This document shows positions 20,357 through 29,949 of a DNA stretch of 64,000 nucleotides, piece after piece (the first letter of the stretch is position 1; every line of letters begins with the position of its first letter). Location: the NCBI GenBank assembly GCA_031446145.1, contig CP132903.1, forward strand, positions 868,001-932,000, written 5' to 3'. Below the pieces are notes generated by a model, which had not been told where the DNA came from, made no database searches, and saw only the letters and a program-made list of their open reading frames with translations. The position numbers and the translations under genes were made by a program. Source of the DNA: Arsenophonus sp031446145 (GTDB lineage Bacteria > Pseudomonadota > Gammaproteobacteria > Enterobacterales > Enterobacteriaceae).

Positions 20357-21088
20357 TTAAATATGAGATAAATAGTGTAAAAAACCGTCAGTTTTTGGTG
20401 TAGTTAAACGATGAACATCTCCTTTTTCTAAAATATATCCTTTTTCCATATAAACAATTTTGCTTGCTGTTTTTTTTGCAAAATCAATATCATGAGTTAC
20501 AATTAGCTGTGTAATACCTTGTTTTGATAATTCTTTTACAATTTGTATAAATTCTGCTTTCATTCCTGGGTCTAAAGATGCTGTTGGTTCATCAAATAAT
20601 AATATTTTAGGTTCCATCATCAATGCTCTTGCAATTGCTACTCTTTGTTGCTGACCACCAGAAAGATATAGTGGAAACTTATTGGAAAATTCTATTAATT
20701 GTAAACGTTTTAATAAATTTTTAGCTTTGGTTTTAGCTGTTTTTTTACTTAATCCTAACACTAAACAAGGAGCCTGAATTAAATTTTCCATAACTGTAAA
20801 GTGTGGCCATAAATTATATTGTTGAAATACCATGCCTACTTGTTTTCTTAAGTTTTGAATTTTTATTTTTTTGTATTTTTTCTTAAAATCAAAACAAAAA
20901 CCAACAATCTCTAAATGACCTGAACTGGGCCAATCCAATAAATTAAACACACGTAATAATGAACTTTTACCAGCACCACTTGAACCAAGCAATATTACTG
21001 TTTCACCTTTTATGCATTTTAAATTAATATTATGTAATACTTGATAATTACCATAAAAAAAATTAATTTTTGTTAATTTAATAATCAT
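20357..21088 (-). CDS. artP: arginine ABC transporter ATPase ArtP
   Basis: The ATP-hydrolysing subunit of the arginine importer and first gene of the artPIQM operon, 243 residues (E. coli 242). It carries Walker A GSSGAGKSS near residue 33, the Q-loop in VFQQYNLWPH, the signature LSGGQQQRVAIARAL, Walker B ILLFDEPTASLDP and the His-switch VTHDIDFA. All motifs are intact. artI follows after 14 bases. An arginine-responsive ArgR box would be expected upstream, but none could be picked out in the AT background. Confidence 0.95.
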   Translation of the reverse strand: MIIKLTKINFFYGNYQVLHNINLKCIKGETVILLGSSGAGKSSLLRVFNLLDWPSSGHLEIVGFCFDFKKKYKKIKIQNLRKQVGMVFQQYNLWPHFTVMENLIQAPCLVLGLSKKTAKTKAKNLLKRLQLIEFSNKFPLYLSGGQQQRVAIARALMMEPKILLFDEPTASLDPGMKAEFIQIVKELSKQGITQLIVTHDIDFAKKTASKIVYMEKGYILEKGDVHRLTTPKTDGFLHYLSHI

Positions 21089-22202
21089 TCTGATAATATA
21101 AACAAAAAAAATAGATGAAAAAAATAATAAACTTAATTAAATATTAAGAAAAAGTGTTGTTTTCTTAAAACTAAATATTTGATTAATTAAGTTTATAATA
21201 ATAAATTTCAAAAAAAATAATAAACAAAAATTTATATTTTTGTTATAACTATACTGCATAGCAACACTCTTTTTTTATAATTAAAAATAAAAAAACACTT
21301 AAAATATTATGATTAATTTTTCAAAAATTAAAAATTTTACTTTCATAAAAAATAGAATACATTATAAAAAAACTTTATATCTCTGAAATAAAAATATAAA
21401 TAATATTAGTTTAGATATCTTTACATTAAAAAGATTATTTAAATATATACTTTAAGAAGCATTTTTTCTTACACAAATTTTTATTAAAAAATTAATCTTA
21501 TAACGTATAAAAAATAAAAAATATTTATTAAATCTAATAATACATACAATTTTTTTAAATTGCTATTAATTAAGAATATATCATAAAGAAGTTTTTTTAA
21601 AAATCACATGAAAATATTGTTCAATCAAGATATTTTCTTGAATAAATCATTTGAAATTAAAATACAAACAAATACATAAATTATGTCTATATAAATTATT
21701 ATCAATTTTTTGATAATATTTTATATTTACTTGTTTATTAATATATTCAAAAATAAACATTAAAAACATAAGATATAAAAGAAATATATAAAGATGAAAA
21801 AAATGATGTAATCATTTTTTTTGATAATAAAATAAAAATTAAACAATATAATTTAATAACTTTATATGTTATTTCTAACTTTAAAAAAAAGTTTATGAAA
21901 TAAATAAAAATGTATATATTAATAAAAAAAATATACAAATAAAAAATATTTATATTTAAATAAATATAAGAAATTTGATATTTCTTTTAATTTTTAAAAA
22001 TTAAAAAATAATTTAAATTAAAGAGCATATAAAAAAAATTAAGTATACACAAAAAGTATATATTATAAATATTTATATTTGACATAATATTGTATTCATG
22101 TAATAGTTTTAAAAATTATTACGATAGTTTATTTTTTAAATCAAAACGTTTTCAAAAAAAAATTAAATTATTTAAACTTAATAATTTATTTTAGAGGATT
22201 AA
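21089..22202. other. 1.1-kb gap between divergent artP and infA
   Basis: AT-rich, with no recognisable gene; the frame at 21747-21938 is low complexity. It must contain the art and infA promoters. A TTGACA at 22079-22084 with TAATAG 16 bases later is a candidate infA promoter, with a weak -10. Confidence 0.5.
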
Positions 22203-22421
22203 ATGTCAAAAGAAGATAATATTGAAATGCAGGGTAAAGTATTAGATACACTTCCTAATACAATGTTTCGAGTTGAGTTAGAAAATGGACATATAATCAC
22301 TGCGCATATTTCAGGAAAAATGAGAAAAAATTATATCCGAATTTTAACAGGAGATAAAGTGAATGTAGAAATCACACCATACGATTTAAGCAAGGGTCGA
22401 ATTATTTTTCGTAGTCGATAA
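22203..22421 (+). CDS. infA: translation initiation factor IF-1
   Basis: A 72-residue S1-like OB-fold protein, identical in length to E. coli IF-1, that occupies the ribosomal A site during initiation. It reads SKEDNIEMQGKVLDTLPN, FRVELENGH, AHISGKMRKNYIRIL and VNVEITPYDLSKGRI, all near identical to the family. AGAGG lies 8 bases before the ATG. In E. coli infA lies close to trxB with cydCD and aat between; those are gone here. Confidence 0.98.
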   Translation: MSKEDNIEMQGKVLDTLPNTMFRVELENGHIITAHISGKMRKNYIRILTGDKVNVEITPYDLSKGRIIFRSR

Positions 22422-22541
22422 AATTAGTTTTTAAAATATATTTTTAAATAAATTTATGATTTTTAAAAAAATTAAAAAAAATATAATTATTTAATATAAT
22501 ACGTGTGATGCCAATAATAAAAAATAATAATAAAATATATA

Positions 22542-23513
22542 TCACAAATCATATAAATTTTCTAAATAACGTGCGGCATCGAGTGCTGCCATACAGCCAG
22601 TTGCCGATGAAGTAATAGCTTGACGATACACGTGATCTATTGCATCACCTGCAGCAAAAACACCTTCCACAGAAGTCTGGGTCGCATTATTATTCATTCC
22701 GCCTTTCACTATAATATATCCATTTTTTAATTCTAATTGTTTATTAAAAATATGTGTGTTCGGGATATAACCAATAGCAATAAATACTCCATTTAAGAAT
22801 AATGTTTTTTTAATATTTTTGTTATCAACTGCACATAAATTAATTCCAGTAACACCATTATCATCACCTAATATTTCATCAAGTATATAATTTGTATGTA
22901 AGAAAATATTTCCATTTTTTACTTTTTGCATCATTCTTTGAATAAGAATTTTTTCAGCTCGAAAACTTGCACGCCTATGAATAAGATGAACTTCTGCAGC
23001 AATATTAGACATATACAATGTTTCTTCAATAGCAGTATTTCCGCCACCAATAACTGCAACTTTTTTGTTAAGATAAAAAAAACCGTCACAGGTAGCACAA
23101 ACTGACACTCCATGACCTTTAAATTTTTTTTCAGATGCTAAATTTAAGCAACGGGCTGATGCTCCAGTAGCAATAATAAGCGCATCACATGTATATGTTA
23201 TTTTTTTTGTACTAATTAACATAAAAGGTCTATATTTTAAATTAACAGTATGAATATGATCATGAATAATATTTTCTGCATCAATAAATTTTCTCGTATG
23301 TTTTAACATTCTATCCATTAATACAGGTCCCATTAATTTAAAATAATCACCAGGCCAATTTTCAACTTCTGTAGCCATGGTTAATTGCCCACCTTTTTGG
23401 ATACCAGTAATTAATACAGGATTTAAAGATGCTCTAGCAGCATAAATAGCAGCAGTATAACCAGCAGGACCAGAACCTAAAATTATAAGTTTGTAATGAT
23501 TAGTAATATTCAT
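22542..23513 (-). CDS. trxB: thioredoxin reductase
   Basis: A flavoprotein that passes electrons from NADPH to thioredoxin. The 323 residues (E. coli 321) contain the FAD-binding LGSGPAGYTAAIYAARA, the redox-active CATC near residues 138-141 within SVCATCDGFFY, the NADPH-binding GGGNTAIEE and the C-terminal FAD motif VFAAGDAIDHVYRQAITSS. It is probably also the electron source for the thioredoxin-linked repair enzymes and, as AhpF is not seen, perhaps indirectly for AhpC nearby (inference). It is convergent with infA. Confidence 0.97.
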   Translation of the reverse strand: MNITNHYKLIILGSGPAGYTAAIYAARASLNPVLITGIQKGGQLTMATEVENWPGDYFKLMGPVLMDRMLKHTRKFIDAENIIHDHIHTVNLKYRPFMLISTKKITYTCDALIIATGASARCLNLASEKKFKGHGVSVCATCDGFFYLNKKVAVIGGGNTAIEETLYMSNIAAEVHLIHRRASFRAEKILIQRMMQKVKNGNIFLHTNYILDEILGDDNGVTGINLCAVDNKNIKKTLFLNGVFIAIGYIPNTHIFNKQLELKNGYIIVKGGMNNNATQTSVEGVFAAGDAIDHVYRQAITSSATGCMAALDAARYLENLYDL

Positions 23514-24290
23514 ATTATTATCCGGTTTTAATCAAAATTAATACTTTAAATTATAAAAAATGAACAATTTATAAATTCATTAAAATAAATTCATTTTATC
23601 ACAGAAAATATTTTATTTTATCAGTAATATTTTTATCATTACATTTTAAAAATCATAGAAATTACGTATAAAAAAGTTTAAAAATTTAGTCAAAAATATT
23701 ATTAATATAAAGTTTATAAACTAATATTGATAGAGTTCTTAAATATTAAAAATTACAATTTTTTTCTAAAATTGAACATTAAAATTAGTTTTGTACAAAA
23801 TTTTGTTTTATTTTGTGTTCATAATAATTATTTCATATATCTTAAATATATTATAAGATATACAATATTTTTATTTGAAGCTATAATTTATAATAAAACA
23901 AATTTTTAAAACTTTAGAATATAATTTATACTATATTAAAATATTGATATATATAAAAAAATTTTAAAAAAAACAAAAAATAAAATATGCTCATTAAAAT
24001 ATATTGACAAAAATACAGCAAATAAAATCAATCTTTACTAAAAACTATTTGAATAATCAAATGTTTATTATAAAAGTTATTTACTTAATGTATGCAAAAA
24101 ACAAGAAAATAAATTAAACTCAAATCTAAAATATTAGTGGTAATTATTGGGATCTCATAATTAATTATAATTATTAGATCCTATCAAAAATTCAATTTTA
24201 TTAATACATAATATACCAAAAAAACATAATTTATAATTTTATTACTTAGTTATCTTTTAAAATTCATAAAAACATGGAGTTATCAATTTT
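23514..24290. other. gap where lrp is expected
   Basis: AT-rich. In E. coli the regulator gene lrp lies between trxB and ftsK; no Lrp-like sequence is recognised here. A short low-complexity frame (23727-23909) is not credible. A GGAGT ribosome site lies at 24276-24280 before the ftsK GTG. Confidence 0.5.
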
Positions 24291-26876
24291 GTGCAAGCAT
24301 ATAAAGAAAAAAAACAAATAAAATTAACAAAAAATAATTACAAAAGAATAATGAAAGAAATTATTTTGCTTATAATAGGTGTATTAATATTTTTTTTTAT
24401 AATAGCGCTCATAAGTTTTAATCCTTCCGATTCTAGTTGGTCACAAAAAACTTCAGATACAGTAATAAAAAATTTAGCCGGGAGTGTTGGAGCATATGCA
24501 GTTGATATTCTTTTCACAAGCATTGGAATGTTAAGTTATTCAATACCATTATTAATGATCATAGGTTTTTTGAATATATTTAAACATATAGATAATCAAA
24601 ATTATATTGATTTTTTTGTTTTATCCTTACGTTTAATCGGCATAATTACGTTACTAATTTCTTCTTGTGCATTGTTTACTCTTAATATAAATGATGCAAC
24701 TTATTTTTCTTCTGGAGGAATTATTGGCAGTATTATTAGCAATGCTATGCTTCCTTTTTTTAATATTTTAGGAACAACATTGATATTATCATGTATTTGG
24801 ATTATTAGTTTAACATTATTAATTGGTTGTTCATGGATAAAAATAATAGAAAAAATTGGAGAAGTTATTGTAAGAATAATACTAATACTGCAAAAGTATA
24901 TTGTTAGTGTTCATAATCATTACAAAATAACAAGTTCTTATATTCTAATTTGTTCTAATAAATTCAGTGAGCAAAATAGTAAGAAAAAAAAAGATTACTC
25001 AAATAATAATCATAAAAATGAATTTTTTTCAAATTTAGAAATTCACGAATACTCAAAAATATCAAAAAATATGTCAAATAATATCAAAAAAAATCAAATA
25101 TTAGAAAAAAACATTAAGAAATTAAAAATACCAAATATAACAGATAAAGATAATAAACTTACTGCTATAAAATCAACGATAAATTATAATAATATATATA
25201 AATCAACAACATCAGATACAAATAGTGTATATAAAAATAAATCAAAAAAAAATATAAACTTAAATAAATTATTTTCTTTGCCAAAAAAAAAATTAAAAAC
25301 AAATAAAAAAAACGATAATAACATTACTTTTAAATCTATGGCATTAAAAATTAAAAATAAAATCAATCTAATTTTTTTTTCTAATCTTATTCAATCATCA
25401 ACATATAAAAAAAATTACAAAAAAAAATTTAGAATACAAAAAAAATATCCATTACAAAATTTATTTAAACAACAATTTTATAAAATATTTAACATAAAAT
25501 CTAACAAAAACAAAAAAAAACCACATAAAAAATTATCTAGCAATAATTATAAAAAAGAAAAAAATTTCCGTTTTTTTTCATATTCTGATAAAGAAATTTT
25601 ATCAAAATCAATCAACCAAAATATGCCCTCACTAAGATTACTAATAAATCACCAAATACACAATAAACCTATTAATGCTTTTTTTCTTAAAAAAATGTCT
25701 TGTATTATTGAAGAAAAATTAAGAGATTATCGTATAAAAGCTAAAGTTGTAGGGTTTTCTGCAGGACCGGTTATTACTAGATTTGAATTAAATTTAGCAC
25801 CTGGAGTTAAAGCGATACGTATTTCTAATTTATCTAGAGATCTAGCACGATCTTTATTAGTAACAACAGTGCGTATTGTTGATGTAATACCTGGCACGCC
25901 TTATATAGGATTAGAATTACCTAATAAAAAACGTCATACAGTTTTTTTAAGGGAAGTCCTCGATTGTGATATGTTCCGCCATCACTCATCACCATTAACT
26001 ATTGTTTTAGGAAAAGATATCGAAGGTAAACCAGTAATTGCAGATCTAAAAAAAATGCCACATTTATTAGTTGCAGGCACAACAGGTTCAGGAAAATCAG
26101 TTTGGTTAAATGCTATGATAATAAGTATTTTATATAAAGCAAACCCTAAGGATGTACGTTTTATTATGATTGATCCTAAAATGTTAGAACTTTCTAGTTA
26201 TGAAGGCATTCCTCATTTATTAACTGAAGTTGTTACAAACATGAAAAGTGCTGCTAATGTACTACGTTGGTGTATAAATGAAATGGAACGTCGTTACAAA
26301 ATTATGTCAGCTTTAGGAGTAAAAAATTTATCAAGCTATAATAAAAAAATTAAAAAAAATAATAATTTTTCAGAAAAAATATTAAATATATCTATACCAG
26401 AAACTAATATAATTAATAATGATAATGTCCACGATGTGATAATCAAAAAAGAACCTTATATTGTTATAATAATAGATGAATTTGCTGATTTAATAATGAC
26501 ATCCGGAAAACAAGTAGAAAATTTAATTATCCGTTTAACACAAAAAGCTAGAGCAGCAGGCATTCATCTCATATTAGCAACACAAAGACCATCTGTTGAT
26601 GTTATTACAGGTTTAATTAAAGCCAATATACCTACCAGAATTGCTTTTGCGGTATCAAGTAAAATAGATTCTCGTACCATTTTAGATCAAAGTGGTGCCG
26701 AATCTTTATTAGGGATGGGGGATATGCTTTATTTACCTTCTAATTCCTCTATTCCAATTCGTGTACATGGTGCTTTTGTACAAGATCAGGAAGTACAAAA
26801 TGTAGTTCAAGATTGGAAAAAAAGAGGAAAACCTAATTATATTGATAATATAATCAAAAATAATCACATTAATTAA
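24291..26876 (+). CDS. ftsK: DNA translocase FtsK, shortened and lacking the gamma domain
   Basis: FtsK anchors in the division septum and pumps chromosomal DNA so that dimers can be resolved at dif. Start GTG at 24291 with GGAGT upstream. Domains in order: four membrane segments within residues 20-190; a Lys/Asn/Ser-rich linker (about 215-440), far shorter than in E. coli; then the RecA-like motor, with GPVITRFELNLAPGVK, Walker A GTTGSGKS near residue 600, MIDPKMLELSSYEGIPHL and Walker B VIIIDEFADL. The protein ends right after VHGAFVQDQEVQNVVQDWKKRGKPNY. The winged-helix gamma domain that reads KOPS sequences and activates XerD is missing; 861 residues compare with 1329 in E. coli. No continuation is visible in other frames downstream. 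Confidence 0.95.
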   Translation: MQAYKEKKQIKLTKNNYKRIMKEIILLIIGVLIFFFIIALISFNPSDSSWSQKTSDTVIKNLAGSVGAYAVDILFTSIGMLSYSIPLLMIIGFLNIFKHIDNQNYIDFFVLSLRLIGIITLLISSCALFTLNINDATYFSSGGIIGSIISNAMLPFFNILGTTLILSCIWIISLTLLIGCSWIKIIEKIGEVIVRIILILQKYIVSVHNHYKITSSYILICSNKFSEQNSKKKKDYSNNNHKNEFFSNLEIHEYSKISKNMSNNIKKNQILEKNIKKLKIPNITDKDNKLTAIKSTINYNNIYKSTTSDTNSVYKNKSKKNINLNKLFSLPKKKLKTNKKNDNNITFKSMALKIKNKINLIFFSNLIQSSTYKKNYKKKFRIQKKYPLQNLFKQQFYKIFNIKSNKNKKKPHKKLSSNNYKKEKNFRFFSYSDKEILSKSINQNMPSLRLLINHQIHNKPINAFFLKKMSCIIEEKLRDYRIKAKVVGFSAGPVITRFELNLAPGVKAIRISNLSRDLARSLLVTTVRIVDVIPGTPYIGLELPNKKRHTVFLREVLDCDMFRHHSSPLTIVLGKDIEGKPVIADLKKMPHLLVAGTTGSGKSVWLNAMIISILYKANPKDVRFIMIDPKMLELSSYEGIPHLLTEVVTNMKSAANVLRWCINEMERRYKIMSALGVKNLSSYNKKIKKNNNFSEKILNISIPETNIINNDNVHDVIIKKEPYIVIIIDEFADLIMTSGKQVENLIIRLTQKARAAGIHLILATQRPSVDVITGLIKANIPTRIAFAVSSKIDSRTILDQSGAESLLGMGDMLYLPSNSSIPIRVHGAFVQDQEVQNVVQDWKKRGKPNYIDNIIKNNHIN

Positions 26877-27046
26877 AAATATTTAATAAAAACAGATTTA
26901 TTATTTTTAATGTGTTTTTTAAATGATAATCAAAAACAAGAGTGTTTATATCGAACATTTAACGTCAATTTTGTATTAATTTTAATACAAAATTAAAATT
27001 AATTTAAAATAAAAATTTAAGATATAATTTAACATATTAATTCATA

Positions 27047-27742
27047 ATGGTAATCATCGTGAAATCTTATTCGAAAAAATTAGTAATTAATAAGTATAAT
27101 GAACCTAAAAAAGTTCGCATTTTAATCAAAAATATCATAATATTAATAGTATTAATTATCAATTTTTATATTATTCCAGTAAATGCAAATGCTTCAAAAG
27201 AATTACAAATTCGTTTAAATAAAATTAATAGTTTTCATACTAATTTTATACAAAATGTTATTGGTCTTGATGGAAACATCATTCAAGAAGGCAAAGGAGA
27301 ATTATGGATGAAACGCCCCAATTTATTTAATTGGCATCTCATATCGCCAGATGAACATTTTTTAATAGCTGATGGTAAGAATCTCTGGTTTTATAATCCA
27401 CTAATTAAGCAAGTAACCCTTTCTTTATTAAAAGAAACTATGATTAATACTCCATTTACATTAATAACTCGTAAAAATGCTATAGATTGGAAATCTTATC
27501 ACGTTATTCAAAACGGTAATAAATTCATATTACAAGGAAAAAAAAATGATCAATTTTTTTTTTCTATTACTATTAAATTTAATGGTACTATTCAAGAGTT
27601 TAGTACAGTAGAAGAAAATGGACAAAAAATCTCTTATAATTTTAAAATGCAAACATTAAATAATATTGATAAAAAAAAATTTCAATTTATACCACCACAA
27701 GATGTAACTATTGATGATCAAAGATCAAAAAAAGATTTATAA
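27047..27742 (+). CDS. lolA: outer-membrane lipoprotein carrier protein LolA
   Basis: LolA carries lipoproteins through the periplasm from LolCDE to the outer membrane receptor LolB. The mature part (about residue 45 on) matches E. coli LolA throughout: LNKINSFHTNFIQNV, GELWMKRPNLFNWH, DGKNLWFYNP and the C-terminal FQFIPPQDVTIDDQR. The signal region is unusual: a basic stretch of about 30 residues comes before the hydrophobic core IIILIVLIINFYII, so this start gives 231 residues against 203 in E. coli. A downstream GTG at 27059 is also possible. It follows ftsK, as on the backbone. A client for the pathway, BamE, is in the window. Confidence 0.9.
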   Translation: MVIIVKSYSKKLVINKYNEPKKVRILIKNIIILIVLIINFYIIPVNANASKELQIRLNKINSFHTNFIQNVIGLDGNIIQEGKGELWMKRPNLFNWHLISPDEHFLIADGKNLWFYNPLIKQVTLSLLKETMINTPFTLITRKNAIDWKSYHVIQNGNKFILQGKKNDQFFFSITIKFNGTIQEFSTVEENGQKISYNFKMQTLNNIDKKKFQFIPPQDVTIDDQRSKKDL

Positions 27743-27872
27743 ATCTTTTTCAAATTTTTAAAATCAAAAATAACTATTTCTTAATTTATTTAAAGCAAAA
27801 AATTTACTTATCTTATAAATTATTATATTTTATGTTAAATACTTTATGATAATAACATACAGGAGCAATAAA

Positions 27873-28460
27873 ATGTCGTTAGTCAACACACCAATTAAAC
27901 CATTTTTAAATACTGCATTCCAAAATGGAAAATTTATTCATATATCTGAAAAAGATATTAAAGGCAAATGGAATGTTTTTTTCTTTTATCCTGCTGATTT
28001 TACTTTTGTTTGTCCTACAGAACTAGGTGACTTAGCTGATCATTATGAAGAATTTCAAAAAATAGGTGTGGAAATTTATGCTATTTCAACAGATACTCAT
28101 TTTAGTCATAAAGAATGGCACACTAATTCAGCAACAATTAAAAAAATCAGATATGCAATGATTAGCGATTCTAATTGGCAATTAACTCGTAATTTTGATG
28201 TTATGCGAAAATACTACGAAAATGGTGAAGAAAAAGAATTAGGATTAGCTGACCGTGGTACGTTTATTATTGATCCAAAAGGTATTATTCAAGCAGTTGA
28301 AATTACATCTGAAGTTATTGGACGTAATGCATCGGATCTATTGCGTAAAATTCAAGCTATACAGCACATAGCTCAACATCCAGGAGAAGTTTGTCCAGCA
28401 AAATGGAAAATAGGTGACCCGACATTATCCCCGTCATTAGATTTAGTCGGAAAAATATAA
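27873..28460 (+). CDS. ahpC: alkyl hydroperoxide reductase AhpC (2-Cys peroxiredoxin)
   Basis: A thiol peroxidase that removes H2O2 and organic peroxides. The start at 27873 is preferred over an upstream in-frame ATG (27846) because AGGAG lies at 27861-27865 and SLVNTPIKPF then aligns with E. coli SLINTKIKPF. The peroxidatic Cys is in FTFVCPTE near residue 48 and the resolving Cys in HPGEVCPAKW near residue 168. At 195 residues it is 8 longer than E. coli, from an extra segment (YYENGEEKE) before GLADRG. AhpF is not adjacent, so the reductant may be thioredoxin or another system (inference). Confidence 0.94.
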   Translation: MSLVNTPIKPFLNTAFQNGKFIHISEKDIKGKWNVFFFYPADFTFVCPTELGDLADHYEEFQKIGVEIYAISTDTHFSHKEWHTNSATIKKIRYAMISDSNWQLTRNFDVMRKYYENGEEKELGLADRGTFIIDPKGIIQAVEITSEVIGRNASDLLRKIQAIQHIAQHPGEVCPAKWKIGDPTLSPSLDLVGKI

Positions 28461-28478
28461 TTTTTTTACAATGTAGCT

Positions 28479-28510
28479 TTATATGGGTGCAATAATATGT
28501 ACCCGTATAA
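28479..28510. terminator. hairpin after ahpC
   Basis: Arms of 13 bases (28479-28491 and 28498-28510) pair with two G-U wobbles around a 6-base loop. It lies 18 bases past the ahpC stop. No U-tract follows, so it may protect the 3' end rather than terminate alone. Confidence 0.45.
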
Positions 28511-28519
28511 AAAATATCT

Positions 28520-28539
28520 AAACTTTTTATAAAAAGTTT
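28520..28539. repeat. 20-base perfect palindrome
   Basis: AAACTTTTTA followed directly by TAAAAAGTTT, 10 bases past the ahpC hairpin. Possibly part of the same 3' structure or a binding site. Function unknown. Confidence 0.5.
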
Positions 28540-28620
28540 CATTATATTATAGTATGAAATACAAGGTCGACATTTTAATAATTTATATTAAGAAATTAGA
28601 ATACTATACGCTTACTTTCC

Positions 28621-28654
28621 TATTAGTTAAAATATAATATTAGTTAAAATATAA
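28621..28654. repeat. 17-base tandem duplication upstream of yciC
   Basis: Two exact copies of a 17-base unit containing TTAGTTAAAATATAA. Each copy carries an ATATAAT-like box, so the duplication may have doubled a -10 element upstream of yciC. That reading is speculative. Confidence 0.5.
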
Positions 28655-28698
28655 TATATAATTTTCGTGATAACATTAATTAGTAGGAATCATTTTTT

Positions 28699-29445
28699 AT
28701 GTGCATAATGAGTAACTCGCTTATCAGCGATAGCTATAATTTTTTCAAAAATCAATTAAATGGTATTTTTTTATTATCATTGATTTCGGCAACTATTAGT
28801 TTGATATTATACTATTTTTTTGTACCTCTACAAGAGGTAGAAACAATTATTAAGAATTTTGTCAACCAAAATAATTATATTTCATTTTCCACTTGGACAA
28901 ATCAATTATCTGAAAAAGAAATAAGTATTATAATGCGAGTTTCACTACTATCATTTACAGCAATTTTTATCGGATTAATATTATTGGTTTCTTCAGTTCT
29001 TACTTACTTATTAGAAGTAACTAAAGGTAATCATATTCATGCGCTTCAAGCTTTTATACTTTCATTAAACACATTACCAAAAATGATTATTCTTTTGATA
29101 ATTTGCAGTATTGTAATTTATTTTGGTTTCATTTTTTTTATTTTACCAGGCATTATTTTAGCTATTGGATTTTCTTTATCTCCGATCATTTTAATAACTG
29201 TTAAAAATATAATGCCGCTTTTAGCCATTACCAAAAGCTTTGAAATAGCATTTCGTCATTGGTGGTTAATTTTATCAATCTTATTATTTTGGGTAGTCTT
29301 ACAAATATTTATTACTATTTTTATTGGAAAATTACATATTTTTCCGAGTATAATAAACAATTTAATATCTTTTACATCAAATAATTTGCTAACTTCTTTT
29401 GTATTAATTTATTTTTTTCGCCTCTATATGTTAGCTAAGAAATAA
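28699..29445 (+). CDS. yciC: YciC family inner membrane protein (UPF0259)
   Basis: A 248-residue polytopic membrane protein (E. coli YciC 247) of unknown function. Similarity is mainly in spacing of six or so hydrophobic segments and in blocks such as IFFILPGIILAIGFSLSP and the C-terminal LIYFFRLYMLAKK, against E. coli LIYLFRLYMLIRQ. An AGGAA site lies about 11 bases before this ATG; a second in-frame ATG three codons on is possible. Position next to cls and ychE matches the E. coli yciC-yciB-yciA-tonB-cls region with four genes deleted. Retention in such a small genome hints at an envelope role. Confidence 0.82.
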   Translation: MCIMSNSLISDSYNFFKNQLNGIFLLSLISATISLILYYFFVPLQEVETIIKNFVNQNNYISFSTWTNQLSEKEISIIMRVSLLSFTAIFIGLILLVSSVLTYLLEVTKGNHIHALQAFILSLNTLPKMIILLIICSIVIYFGFIFFILPGIILAIGFSLSPIILITVKNIMPLLAITKSFEIAFRHWWLILSILLFWVVLQIFITIFIGKLHIFPSIINNLISFTSNNLLTSFVLIYFFRLYMLAKK

Positions 29446-29949
29446 TAAAAAAACGCAGTTTATTTGTTTAAGAAAATTCATTTTTCATGTTTACTCATGA
29501 AAGTAAATATGTAAGTTATTTATTTATATATGCTAAAAATGTATGTTAAAATTCAATATTAATAAATAATATTTTTGCTATCAAAATAAAATTCATTAAC
29601 TGTATCAATACTTATTAATAAAAATATTTTTAAAATTATTTATATAAATCAAATCTTCTATAAAAAATTATAATCATATTTTTTATAAAAAAATAAATCA
29701 TATTATGCTATTTATAAAAAACCTATATTTTAAAATTAAAAGTATAGTTTATTGTTAAATACAAATCCACCATATCTAATATCAGATACCTTTCTAATAT
29801 TAGTTACTGATTGGAATTATAAAATAATGAAAATATTATCATCTTTAAAATATTGAAAAAAAACCACTTTTAATTTTGTATTTTTTTTATATACAGAATC
29901 CTGTAATTCATGCTAATTCTATAAATGTTGAATAGGAATATATTTATTT
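29446..29949. other. gap between yciC and cls
   Basis: AT-rich. E. coli has yciB, yciA and tonB here; no relic of them is recognised. A short hairpin TTTCATG / CATGAAA (about 29482-29501) lies after yciC, and a CTAATAT / ATATTAG pair lies near 29776-29803. Confidence 0.5.
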
